Below, in pieces: positions 44,247-52,754 of a stretch of DNA of 64,000 nucleotides. A program made the translations under genes and the position numbers. Numbering within the stretch: the stretch's first letter is position 1; every line of letters starts with the position of its first letter. The stretch comes from BNXB01 sp031548005 (GTDB taxonomy: Bacteria > Bacteroidota > Bacteroidia > Bacteroidales > Azobacteroidaceae). The notes beneath the pieces were generated by a model. It saw only the letters and a list, made by a program, of their open reading frames with translations. It was not told the DNA's origin and ran no database searches. Location: NCBI GenBank assembly GCA_031548005.1, contig JAVBRK010000047.1:1-64000 (forward strand). Direction: 5' to 3'.

Positions 44247-45419
44247 ATGAAAACGAACGTTGGTGTTTTTTTCGGCGGAAGATCCGTTGAACATGAGATC
44301 TCGGTTATTTCAGCACTCCAGGCTATTCATGCGCTGAATAAGGATAAATATACTGTAACACCCATATATATATCCAAACAAGGGAAATGGTATACCGGAA
44401 ACGAGCTGCTGGAAGTAGACCGCTATCGGAATATGGATTCCCTGTTGAAATCCTGTACCGAAGTATACCTGATGCCCGAATACGGAAATAACCAACTGTA
44501 CCGGAAGAAAAAAGGATTGTTCGGGAGTGATGTCGTCGCTGCCTTAGATGTCGCTTTACCAGTGCTTCATGGCACCAACGGAGAGGACGGTAGTTTTCAG
44601 GGCGTTTTAGAACTTGCAGGTATTCCCTATGCCGGTTGCAATCCTTTAGCATCAGCGAACGGAATGGACAAGATCACCATGAAAATGATCCTGAAAGAAA
44701 GTAGCATTCCGGTCATCGACTATATCTGGTTCTCCGACAAGGACTGGTTCTCAAGAAAAACAGAGTTGATCCGAGAGATAGAAAATAAATTAGGCTATCC
44801 GGTCATCGTAAAACCGGCCAACCTGGGTTCCAGTGTAGGGATTTCCCACGGGAACGATCAAAACGGCTTGATTGCTGCGGTAGAATTAGCCGAAAGATTT
44901 TCCACGCGGATCGTTGTTGAAAAAATGATTTCTGACTTAAAAGAGATCAACTGCTCCGTACTGGGAAATTATGAGAAAAATACGGCTTCTGTATGTGAAG
45001 AGCCTATCAGGAGCGGAGAAATCCTCAGTTACAGTGATAAATACATGAGTGGAGGAAAATCGTCGAAAGGAATGCAAAGCACCAAACGCCGCATACCAGC
45101 AGAATTACCCGAAGCTGTTTCGGAAGAGATCCGCCGGCTTGCCTCCAAAACATTCGAAGTCCTGTCGTGCAACGGAGTTTCCCGCGTCGACTTCATCCTC
45201 GACAATAAAAACAATACCATATTCGTGAATGAAATCAATACCATACCTGGTTCTCTCTCATTTTATCTGTGGGAAGCTTCGGGATTGCCATTCGACCGTT
45301 TGTTGGATGAACTGATCAGTTTAGCTTTCAAACGGGACCGGGAAAGTAAAATGAAAGTCGTAAGCTACGACCAGAATATCTTCAGCCTGAAAGGTGGCTT
45401 CAAAAGCGGCAAAGCGTAA
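44247..45419 (+). CDS. D-alanine-D-alanine ligase family protein (ATP-grasp)
   Basis: A 390-aa ATP-grasp dipeptide ligase. It shows VFFGGRSVEHEISVISA, LPVLHGTNGEDGSFQGVLELAGIPYAG (split here by normal Ddl spacing), the ATP site KPANLGSSVGISHG and the C-terminal metal site VNEINTIPGSLSFYLWE. Two things differ from canonical Ddl: the omega loop reads SYSDKYMSGGKSSKGM, without the usual acidic-aromatic pattern, and the loop after NTIPG is SLSFYLW where E. coli has MTSHSLVP. These surround the second amino-acid site, so the second substrate may not be D-Ala. It follows the Mur ligase by 24 bp. Confidence 0.85.
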   Translation: MKTNVGVFFGGRSVEHEISVISALQAIHALNKDKYTVTPIYISKQGKWYTGNELLEVDRYRNMDSLLKSCTEVYLMPEYGNNQLYRKKKGLFGSDVVAALDVALPVLHGTNGEDGSFQGVLELAGIPYAGCNPLASANGMDKITMKMILKESSIPVIDYIWFSDKDWFSRKTELIREIENKLGYPVIVKPANLGSSVGISHGNDQNGLIAAVELAERFSTRIVVEKMISDLKEINCSVLGNYEKNTASVCEEPIRSGEILSYSDKYMSGGKSSKGMQSTKRRIPAELPEAVSEEIRRLASKTFEVLSCNGVSRVDFILDNKNNTIFVNEINTIPGSLSFYLWEASGLPFDRLLDELISLAFKRDRESKMKVVSYDQNIFSLKGGFKSGKA

Positions 45420-45448
45420 AGCCCTGCCACTCCGTATTTCTGTTTTTT

Positions 45449-47578
45449 TTACTCTGTCATGCGTTTAATGATGCTATAGGCATCCACGATACCCAACTCT
45501 CCGGCTTTACTCAGATCCTCGATTCCCCGCTGTGTATCGCCTAAATAAAGCCGGGTTAAGCCTCTGTTAAAATATGCTTCGGCAAAATCCGGGTCGCGCT
45601 GGATCGCTTCATTATAGTCATGTAGCGCCGCCCGGAAATCTTTTTGTGCACCCCGGATATTTGCACGGTTAAAATAAGCATAAACAAAATCCGGATTTAT
45701 TTTCAGAACCTCATCATAATCCCGGACGATCAGTTCCTGATCGTATATTCTCTTATTATCGGTTTTATTCTCCAAAACAGGAGCTGTTGGGTACTGAGCT
45801 CCCGGCGCCGATTTCTTCTTCAAATTCTGAATATTCAGAGTTAATTCATTATTTTCCTGATTATCGGTGTTATATTTCTCTAATTCTGTCAGCTTATAAC
45901 GGACAACAGCCCGGTTAAAATAAGCCATTGCAAACTTTGGATTCAATTCAATGATCCGGTTCAGATCTTTCATTGCCTCTGTCAAATCCTGCAATACCAT
46001 GAAATCGATAGCCCGGCCAAAATAAGCATTCAGATCATTTTCATTACCGGCAATGGCCAACGAATAATCGTTGATGGATTTAAAATGAAACTCAGCCTGG
46101 TCGTCGGTCAGGGCAGCTTCCTGGTTCGTAATTTTCAAATCGAGCTTCAACAGCCTTCTCTGGTTGTAATCCGAAACCATCCGGTCGGACCGGGAAAGAG
46201 TTCGCAGCCCTTCATTTCTTTCGTAGTAAGTGATCACAAATTGCGGCTTAAGATCCACACGTACCTGGTTATCCTGCACACGTCCCCTCAATCCGCCCTC
46301 ATAGCGTGAATCCTGTTGCTCGTCTTTATCGTAAACGACTAACCGGTTGAATTTGGCAATATCTTTATCCGATTTTTCCCGGGTCTTATCTCCGGCCCCG
46401 GGGTTGTCGGCCATATCCTCAGCCTCGCTCGCACTCAGAACAGCTTTTCCAGTTACCACTTTTCCTTTATTACGCTCCGCGCGCAACTGTTGTTCCAGGT
46501 CGTAAGCATACCAATGGTCGCTATCGGCTCCTTTTACGTCATTGATTCTTCTCTTCAACTCAGAACGGTAATAATATCCGGGGATAAAATTAGGATATTC
46601 TTTCAATACCAGATTGATATCAGTGATAGCTCCCCGGTAATCCCCGGTCTGCTCCCGTAGAATCGCCCGGTTATAAATCGCCATAAAATTATCCGCTTCC
46701 TGCTCTATAACTATATTGAAATCTTCAATAGCCCGGTTATCATCTCCTACCTGGGCTCGCAGAAGTCCCCGGTTAAACCGGGCGACAATATTTCGTGAAT
46801 CGATTCCGACAACAGCATCGTAATCGGCCATCGCTCCTCTCAAGTCATTCTGATAATAACGTACCAATCCCCGGTTTATATAGTAACCCACATTGCTTCC
46901 ATCCAAACGAATCGCCTGATCAAAATCGGACAAAGCATCTTTATAATCTTTCTGTTGTAAATAAAGTAACCCCCGTTGCCCGTACGATGGAGCAAAGTAC
47001 TTATCCAATGCTATAGCCTTCGAAAAATCTTCATAGGCTTTGGCAGTATCTCCTTTTTCTGCAAACATCGATCCCCTTAGTAAATAAGCCTGAGGATATT
47101 TCGGTTGAATCCGGATCAGGTTATTAAAGTTCTTCTCGGCTTCATCGAGGTTCTTTCCCTGAAGCAGGGCTATTCCCCTGTTTGTAAGTAACTGGCGATC
47201 CTCCGGCTTCAGGTCGAGCCCTTTGCTGTAGTCCTGCTCAGCACCCACATAATCCCCAAGATTCTGACGAGCAGCGCCACGACACTGATAAGCCTGGTAT
47301 AAAAAGGGATTTCGCTCGATACATAAGGTCGCATCGTTTTCCGCTCCCTTATAATCATCCAGGTTAAATTTAGCCATAGCCCTGTAGAGATAAGGCTCAG
47401 GCAAATATGGTTTTGCACGGATAACCTGATTAAAATATTGAATCGATAAAATATAATCTTCAAAATACAAAGCATTCCGGCCATTCGCAAATACCCGATC
47501 TGTATTGATCTGGGAATATAAAGGAAATAGTAAACCGGTTAGCGATAAGGAAACGAGAACTATGAGGAATCTTTTCAT
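45449..47578 (-). CDS. Periplasmic TPR-repeat protein
   Basis: A 709-aa protein with a signal peptide (MKRFLIVLVSLSLTGLLFPLYSQ) and about a dozen tetratricopeptide repeats in two blocks (residues 25-350 and 505-700), recognisable by repeated phrases such as AYFNRGLTRLYLGDTQ and YNRAILREQTGDY. Between the blocks is a charged, probably flexible linker. TPR arrays bind other proteins; no enzyme domain is seen. I recall a TPR gene next to def in many Bacteroidales; here the exopolysaccharide export genes lie between. It follows wzc after a hairpin and may use its own promoter. Confidence 0.88.
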   Translation of the reverse strand: MKRFLIVLVSLSLTGLLFPLYSQINTDRVFANGRNALYFEDYILSIQYFNQVIRAKPYLPEPYLYRAMAKFNLDDYKGAENDATLCIERNPFLYQAYQCRGAARQNLGDYVGAEQDYSKGLDLKPEDRQLLTNRGIALLQGKNLDEAEKNFNNLIRIQPKYPQAYLLRGSMFAEKGDTAKAYEDFSKAIALDKYFAPSYGQRGLLYLQQKDYKDALSDFDQAIRLDGSNVGYYINRGLVRYYQNDLRGAMADYDAVVGIDSRNIVARFNRGLLRAQVGDDNRAIEDFNIVIEQEADNFMAIYNRAILREQTGDYRGAITDINLVLKEYPNFIPGYYYRSELKRRINDVKGADSDHWYAYDLEQQLRAERNKGKVVTGKAVLSASEAEDMADNPGAGDKTREKSDKDIAKFNRLVVYDKDEQQDSRYEGGLRGRVQDNQVRVDLKPQFVITYYERNEGLRTLSRSDRMVSDYNQRRLLKLDLKITNQEAALTDDQAEFHFKSINDYSLAIAGNENDLNAYFGRAIDFMVLQDLTEAMKDLNRIIELNPKFAMAYFNRAVVRYKLTELEKYNTDNQENNELTLNIQNLKKKSAPGAQYPTAPVLENKTDNKRIYDQELIVRDYDEVLKINPDFVYAYFNRANIRGAQKDFRAALHDYNEAIQRDPDFAEAYFNRGLTRLYLGDTQRGIEDLSKAGELGIVDAYSIIKRMTE

Positions 47579-47612
47579 TCTTCAAAAATGGTTACACTAG
47601 AGTATTAGGGGG

Positions 47613-47620
47613 CAAATATA
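47613..47620 (-). promoter_or_regulatory. Possible -7 box for the TPR gene
   Basis: Reads TATATTTG on the minus strand, 34 nt before the start at 47578 and just downstream of the wzc hairpin. No TTTG is seen at the proper -33 distance. Confidence 0.4.
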
Positions 47621-47626
47621 AACAAT

Positions 47627-47667
47627 AAAACAAAAGAAGACGCCTATTGGGCGTCTTCTTTTGTTTT
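47627..47667 (-). terminator. Hairpin overlapping the wzc stop codon
   Basis: An 18-bp perfect stem (core AGAAGACGCC / GGCGTCTTCT, with A-rich and T-rich ends) has a 5-nt loop. The wzc stop codon (47646-47644) lies at the loop-stem junction, so the last codons form the 5' arm. A T-rich stretch follows on the minus strand. Confidence 0.75.
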
Positions 47668-50070
47668 TTTATGATTTTTGGAAGTCTCTTCATGGTAATA
47701 CGAATCGTGCTTATGATAATATAAACCTCGGCCATAAGCTCCTCGACTACTGTATATTCCGGCTCCTTTTGTCTTAACTCCATTATAAATAATCGCCACA
47801 TTATTGATATTGTCTTCAGCCATTTCCTGAATAGTGTATTTAAAGAAATTCCGATTCGTTTTATCGTTACGGACAACGTACAATGTAACATCAGCCTGAC
47901 GGGAGAGGAAATGAGCATCCGACACCAAACCTACAGGGCTACAGTCCAGAATTATATAATCATATTTAAACGACAATTCTTTCAGTAACGCCTTGGTTTC
48001 TTCTGAAGCAATAAGCTCGCTCGGATTAGGGGGCGCCGTACCGGCAGGTAAAACATCAAAGCCATACTTATCATGGGTTACTACCAGATCGTCCAAACCG
48101 GCATGACCTATTAGATAATTGGAAACCCCACGCTCATTGGAATATCCCAATGCCTGTGATAAAGCCGGGCGACGCAGGTCCATATCCACTATAATCGTCT
48201 TACGACCAGGCATTTGGTTATAAATAGACGCCAAGTTCAATGCCACAAAAGTTTTTCCATCCTTCGGTTCCGTGGAGGTAATCAGCATGGTGATCGCCAC
48301 TTCTTTCTTCGTGAGATACTCCATTCTGGAGCGAATCGCCCGGAAACTCTCTGCAAATCCCGATTTCGGATAATCATAGACCGGAATCAGACTCGTTTTG
48401 GAAGTTGTTTCGACCATCCCCAGAATAGGAAACTGAGAAATACTTTCTATTTCATCCCGGGATTGAACGCTAAACCGGAATATCGATTCACGACAAATGA
48501 CAAATAATAATGTTAATGCCAACCCGCCCAATACAAAATAAATATAATTATTCATCTTGTCCGAACCATTCACAACAGCAACGGTGCGCGGCGTATCGAC
48601 AATCCTGTTATCCGGCATATTGGAAGCCCTCTGAATCTGGCTCTCGGTTCTACGTTGCAGCAAGTATGAATAATAGGCGTCGTTAATCTTATAATCACGT
48701 TCAAGGTTCAGAAGTCCCCGCTCTTTTTGAGGTAGAGAGGCGATTTCTCCCCACGCCTTGGAATAACGTTGATTCAAATTGGCATCTTCAAGACCGATCG
48801 AGGCATCCATTACATTTAAAGACTCCTTTAATCCTTTTTTTACATCGTCAAGCGAGCTTTTATTTCGTTTGTAAACCGGGTTGGTAGGACCTTGAGATTT
48901 CATGCTCAAAGTCAGGTTATTATACTGATTCACAAGCATATTCAGCTGTTGATCATTGATCTGGAATGCTGTAGGGGTAATCATCACCTCGTCATCCTGA
49001 TTCTTCGTCAGATAATTATTAATCAGCATCATATACTCTTTCTTCAAACGAAGATCGGCTTTCCTTTTATCCAATTCATCCAATACAGCATTGGTAGACT
49101 TGGAACGATCCTGGGAATATACCCCGGACCGAGCCTGATATATGTTCAGTTTGGCTTCGGACGATTGAATGGAGTCTCTGATAATAAGCAACTGCTCGTC
49201 TATAAAAGAAATCGTTTTTTCAGCAACCAGGTTTTTCTGAGCCAGATTATCTGTAAAATATGCATCATTCAACAGATTCAGGAAATCCACGTCCCGCTGG
49301 GCCACTTTACCTAATAAGGATATTTCAAGAACGGACGACTCTTCCATCAGAAAACGGTAAGAAAGCTTACTGCTGTACTCCCCAATCAAACGATTAGCCG
49401 ACAGAAAATGAAACCACAAATCATATTTATAATCAATTAACCGTTCATTCTTGTTGACTGTAATAAAAAATAAAGCATGCTGAACCGATTCTCCATACTT
49501 CCCATTAATCCGGAACTCTTCTTTCTCTTTGTCTCCATGAAAAATAATAGAATAAGATGTCGAGTCGAGCCCCTGTATTTCAAACTCCATATTATAGGCA
49601 TCGTCTGCAATATAGGTCGCTTCTATTTCAATTGGAGACTGCTTGTACAAAACCGTATTTTTAAAACGTTGTTTCATGTAAATTTCATTCGACAGATTCA
49701 ATCGTTTTACGGTTTTGGATATGAAATCATGAGAGCCATACATAATCATCTGGTTGATATTGTTATTCCGGCTTCCTGATGACATGCTATATGGATACAT
49801 ATTACTTTTAAATCCCTGGCGATCATTCTCTTCAATCAGAACTGTGGCAATCGTTCTGTAAGTCGGGGTCCAGGATTTATTCTTCAGATATGCCAATCCC
49901 AGCGATATGACCAAAACGATAAGAAACAGATACCAATATTTCAAAATTTTGAATATCCAGGCCATAAAATCAAAAGAAGAACTGGGAACGCCAGACATTC
50001 CGTAATAATCATCCGGATAAGATCCGGACGGCTTCTGTGCAAAATATTTCATTGGGTTTGCCATTGTCAA
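47644..50070 (-). CDS. Exopolysaccharide tyrosine autokinase (Wzc-like)
   Basis: An 808-aa polysaccharide co-polymerase and BY-kinase. TM1 is at about residues 46-63 and TM2 at 508-528; the 450 residues between form the Wzz domain and a long periplasmic coiled coil. The cytoplasmic kinase has Walker A STEPKDGKTFVALNLAS, Walker A' IIVDMDLRRPAL and Walker B DYIILDCSPVGLVSD. The C-terminus carries a tyrosine cluster (GRGLYYHKHDSYYHEE) that is autophosphorylated in the family. It controls polymer length and export with the two Wza-like lipoproteins encoded just upstream. Confidence 0.94.
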   Translation of the reverse strand: MTMANPMKYFAQKPSGSYPDDYYGMSGVPSSSFDFMAWIFKILKYWYLFLIVLVISLGLAYLKNKSWTPTYRTIATVLIEENDRQGFKSNMYPYSMSSGSRNNNINQMIMYGSHDFISKTVKRLNLSNEIYMKQRFKNTVLYKQSPIEIEATYIADDAYNMEFEIQGLDSTSYSIIFHGDKEKEEFRINGKYGESVQHALFFITVNKNERLIDYKYDLWFHFLSANRLIGEYSSKLSYRFLMEESSVLEISLLGKVAQRDVDFLNLLNDAYFTDNLAQKNLVAEKTISFIDEQLLIIRDSIQSSEAKLNIYQARSGVYSQDRSKSTNAVLDELDKRKADLRLKKEYMMLINNYLTKNQDDEVMITPTAFQINDQQLNMLVNQYNNLTLSMKSQGPTNPVYKRNKSSLDDVKKGLKESLNVMDASIGLEDANLNQRYSKAWGEIASLPQKERGLLNLERDYKINDAYYSYLLQRRTESQIQRASNMPDNRIVDTPRTVAVVNGSDKMNNYIYFVLGGLALTLLFVICRESIFRFSVQSRDEIESISQFPILGMVETTSKTSLIPVYDYPKSGFAESFRAIRSRMEYLTKKEVAITMLITSTEPKDGKTFVALNLASIYNQMPGRKTIIVDMDLRRPALSQALGYSNERGVSNYLIGHAGLDDLVVTHDKYGFDVLPAGTAPPNPSELIASEETKALLKELSFKYDYIILDCSPVGLVSDAHFLSRQADVTLYVVRNDKTNRNFFKYTIQEMAEDNINNVAIIYNGVKTKGAGIYSSRGAYGRGLYYHKHDSYYHEETSKNHKKTKEDAQ

Positions 50071-50086
50071 TGCTTATCGCTTAATA

Positions 50087-50866
50087 TTAAAATAGAGACA
50101 ATACTAATACTAATAAAGAAATCGGCGCCACAAACATGGAAACAAAGGAAGATACCGATTCTACTCTGAAAAATGAACTGGAATTGGTTGGAATATAAAT
50201 TACATCATTGGGATATATATAGTAGTATTCCGATTCTACAATAGATGCTTTCCTCAAATCAATGGTATGAACCTGGTCCAATCCGTCAACTCCTCTCCGG
50301 ATAACCTTAACATGCTCCTTATCTCCGGTAGAAGAAATATCTCCTGCCATTGCCAGAGCCTCGAATATATTCAACTTTTCTTTGTACAAAGAAAAACGAC
50401 CCTTACCATGATCTCCCTGCACATAATAAAAATTATTTGCAAGTACCAGCTTCACCTCTGCATCGTCTACCACCATTTTACGATAAGCACCTGTCAGCAC
50501 CTGTTCGGCCTCACGAAGAGAAAGCCCGGAAATTTTAACTCCTCCGACTGTCGGTAAAACAACATTTCCATCATCATAAATCCGGTATACAGAACTACCG
50601 GTACTCATAGTTCCACCAGACTGCATACCACTGTTATAAAGATACTGGGTTTCCTGATCGGCAGTCATCAGATACATGAATATTTCATCATTAACACAAA
50701 GCCGGTATTGTTCAAAGTCCTTAAACTTATAAGCAGATACATCCTCCGGCTGCAAATAAGCTTTCTGCTTGTTCGTGATGCAGGAAGTAAACAGGAAAAA
50801 CGAGCATACCACTGTAAACATTATCAATGTATGCAACCTAACTCTCGCTCTTTCCATATCTTTCAT
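50087..50866 (-). CDS. Polysaccharide export lipoprotein, Wza-like (second copy)
   Basis: A 259-aa export protein with a lipoprotein signal (lipobox FTSC, Cys near residue 29). It has a polysaccharide-export domain (LCVNDEIFMYLMTAD), a SLBB-like region (VQGDHGKGRFSLYKEKLNIFEALAMAGDI) and a C-terminal hydrophobic helix (SFVSMFVAPISLLVLVLSLF) that may span the outer membrane as Wza's helix does. It overlaps the upstream paralogue by 4 bp. Met4 is an alternative start. Confidence 0.88.
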   Translation of the reverse strand: MKDMERARVRLHTLIMFTVVCSFFLFTSCITNKQKAYLQPEDVSAYKFKDFEQYRLCVNDEIFMYLMTADQETQYLYNSGMQSGGTMSTGSSVYRIYDDGNVVLPTVGGVKISGLSLREAEQVLTGAYRKMVVDDAEVKLVLANNFYYVQGDHGKGRFSLYKEKLNIFEALAMAGDISSTGDKEHVKVIRRGVDGLDQVHTIDLRKASIVESEYYYIYPNDVIYIPTNSSSFFRVESVSSFVSMFVAPISLLVLVLSLF

Positions 50867-51648
50867 TTGATCAGACTATAAATTAAGATACCCAATGATG
50901 CAATTGTTGAAACAACAGCAAAGATCGCTCCAAAAGAATCTATCCCCCAGAATTGCTTAGACATCGATTGGATGTAAATAATATCATTCGGCTGAATATA
51001 GTAAAATTCTGAATTTATGATATCCTGACTACGAAGATCAAAGGTTTTAATAACAGTACCATGCTCTGTTTGACGCAATACTTTTATATTTTTCCGGTCT
51101 CCGTAAGGATTGATGTCCCCACTTTGAGCCAATGCCTGAAAAATTGTTATTTGCTCTTTCGCAATCGGATACCTTCCTGATCGGGACTCTCCAATGACGC
51201 TGAAATAACGGTTGGACAGCAGTACCCGGACATAGCATCCCGGAATAATTTCCGCGGTCAACCTGTCTTCCAGTATTTTTTGGACTTCCAATGTCGTTTT
51301 TCCCTGGACCGGAATTTCGCCCAGATATGGGAAATAAATCTTCCCGGATGGATTAACCGAAATGTTACGAATATCATTCCCGGCCGACTCACTGGTATTA
51401 TTACGGGCCGAAAATAATGAAAACAACCGTTCTGTCGCATCATTCCCCTGTTCGTTCCCAGGAGTGACAGTAATCATGATACGCAACTCATCTCCGGGCT
51501 TAAGCGTATACTCCGAAACAGATTCAACATTCCGATAGTCCGGATTATGCGCCTCTTTAAGCAGATTCGTATCCTTGGTAGTCAGACACGATGTAAAACA
51601 AAGAGGCAGGACCAAACAAATAATAAGACTGGTAATACTCTTTATCAT
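50863..51648 (-). CDS. Polysaccharide export lipoprotein, Wza-like (first copy)
   Basis: A 261-aa paralogue of the next gene. It has lipobox FTSC (Cys about residue 20), the export domain motif LKPGDELRIMITVTPG, a SLBB-like repeat (VIGESRSGRYPIAKEQITIFQALAQSGDI in two parts) and a C-terminal helix (AIFAVVSTIASLGILIYSLI). The two proteins share the same plan but are clearly diverged, so they may form a mixed outer-membrane channel or serve different steps. It follows def by 30 bp. Confidence 0.88.
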   Translation of the reverse strand: MIKSITSLIICLVLPLCFTSCLTTKDTNLLKEAHNPDYRNVESVSEYTLKPGDELRIMITVTPGNEQGNDATERLFSLFSARNNTSESAGNDIRNISVNPSGKIYFPYLGEIPVQGKTTLEVQKILEDRLTAEIIPGCYVRVLLSNRYFSVIGESRSGRYPIAKEQITIFQALAQSGDINPYGDRKNIKVLRQTEHGTVIKTFDLRSQDIINSEFYYIQPNDIIYIQSMSKQFWGIDSFGAIFAVVSTIASLGILIYSLIK

Positions 51649-51678
51649 TAAAAATACCTTTAAATGTATGTATGTGCT

Positions 51679-52239
51679 TTATTTCTTCTCAACCGGCTTC
51701 ACCTTGTAAGAGCAATTCACTTTGCCTTTAAGCATGTTATTCAATTTACTTTTAACTAATTGTTTTCTGATGGCCGAAATATGATCGATGAATAATATGC
51801 CTTCAATATGATCATACTCATGCTGTATTACCCGGGCCTTAAAACCTTCATATATTTCATCCTGCGGTTGTAAAGATTCATCCAGATACTGTATGCGTAT
51901 CCTATTTTTACGGGATACATTTTCGTGGATTCCGGGAAGCGAAAGGCAACCTTCTTCCGCAACAACATCCTCCCCATCCCGCTCAGTTATACGGGCATTG
52001 ATGAATGCCTTTTTAAATCCCTTATATTCAGGATTATTTTCAGCAAGAACATCCAGATCGATTACAAAGATACGATAATCTAATCCGACCTGGGGTCCGG
52101 CCAATCCGATCCCATCGGCATTGTACATCGTCTCGAACATATTCTCGACCAAACCATTCAAACCTTTATAATCCGCAGGGATATCCCTGCATACTTTTCT
52201 TAAAACCGGTTGTCCATATATATAAACTGGCATAATCAT
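51679..52239 (-). CDS. def: Peptide deformylase
   Basis: A 186-aa metalloenzyme that removes the formyl group from new proteins. The three signature motifs are intact: GLAGPQVGLD, EEGCLSLPG with the metal-binding Cys, and QHEYDHIEGILF with the two His ligands and catalytic Glu. Translation may start at Met1 (52239, overlapping the ruvX stop) or more typically at Met3 (MPVYIYGQPVLRKV, 52233). It is coupled to ruvX upstream. Confidence 0.96.
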   Translation of the reverse strand: MIMPVYIYGQPVLRKVCRDIPADYKGLNGLVENMFETMYNADGIGLAGPQVGLDYRIFVIDLDVLAENNPEYKGFKKAFINARITERDGEDVVAEEGCLSLPGIHENVSRKNRIRIQYLDESLQPQDEIYEGFKARVIQHEYDHIEGILFIDHISAIRKQLVKSKLNNMLKGKVNCSYKVKPVEKK

Positions 52240-52652
52240 ACTCTTATTATTTCTAAATATTCCTGCAACATAATCGTTGCACTTAACTGATCCACAAGTA
52301 ACTTATTCTGTCGGTCCTTCTTTTTCAAGCCTCCCTCAATCATCGCTTTATGCGCCAGAACAGATGTAAAGCGCTCGTCCATCATTTTTATCTCGATTCC
52401 AGGAAAAGCATTCTGCAACTGTTTTTTAAATACTTCAACCCGTTGCATATTTTCAGAAGGCTGGTTATTCATTTGTTTCGGCTCTCCCAATATAAACAAC
52501 TCAACCTCTTCTTTAGATGTATAATCTTTCAGAAAACCGATCACTTGGTCTCCCGGAAGGGTAGTTAAACCTCCGGCAATCAGTTTCATGCTGTCGGAAA
52601 CGGCCAATCCCGTTCTCTTTCTTCCATAATCAATTGAAACAATTCTTCCCAT
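52236..52652 (-). CDS. ruvX: RuvX/YqgF family Holliday-junction resolvase-like nuclease
   Basis: A 138-aa RNase-H-fold nuclease. It has the N-terminal Asp in GRIVSIDYGRKRTGLAVSD, the middle acidic ILGEPKQMNNQPSE and the C-terminal MDERFTSVLAHKAM and LLVDQLSATIMLQEYL. In E. coli YqgF helps mature 16S rRNA; it was first proposed as a resolvase. It overlaps def by 4 bp. A candidate -7 box lies only 8 bp before its start codon. Confidence 0.93.
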   Translation of the reverse strand: MGRIVSIDYGRKRTGLAVSDSMKLIAGGLTTLPGDQVIGFLKDYTSKEEVELFILGEPKQMNNQPSENMQRVEVFKKQLQNAFPGIEIKMMDERFTSVLAHKAMIEGGLKKKDRQNKLLVDQLSATIMLQEYLEIIRV

Positions 52653-52660
52653 CTGGAGGC

Positions 52661-52668
52661 CAAAGATA
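52661..52668 (-). promoter_or_regulatory. Possible -7 box immediately before ruvX
   Basis: Reads TATCTTTG on the minus strand, only 8 nt before the ATG; if used, the transcript would be nearly leaderless. No TTTG at -33. Confidence 0.3.
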
Positions 52669-52754
52669 GTTATTATTTTAATTGTACATCTTTTTATTTT
52701 TATGATTAAAATCCTATGGAATAACCTTTATCGTTTCTGATATTAAAAAATTGC

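Noticed and set aside
41860..45419. Vancomycin-resistance (Van) cluster
   Set aside because: No VanH-type dehydrogenase, VanX dipeptidase or VanRS pair accompanies the Ddl-like gene.
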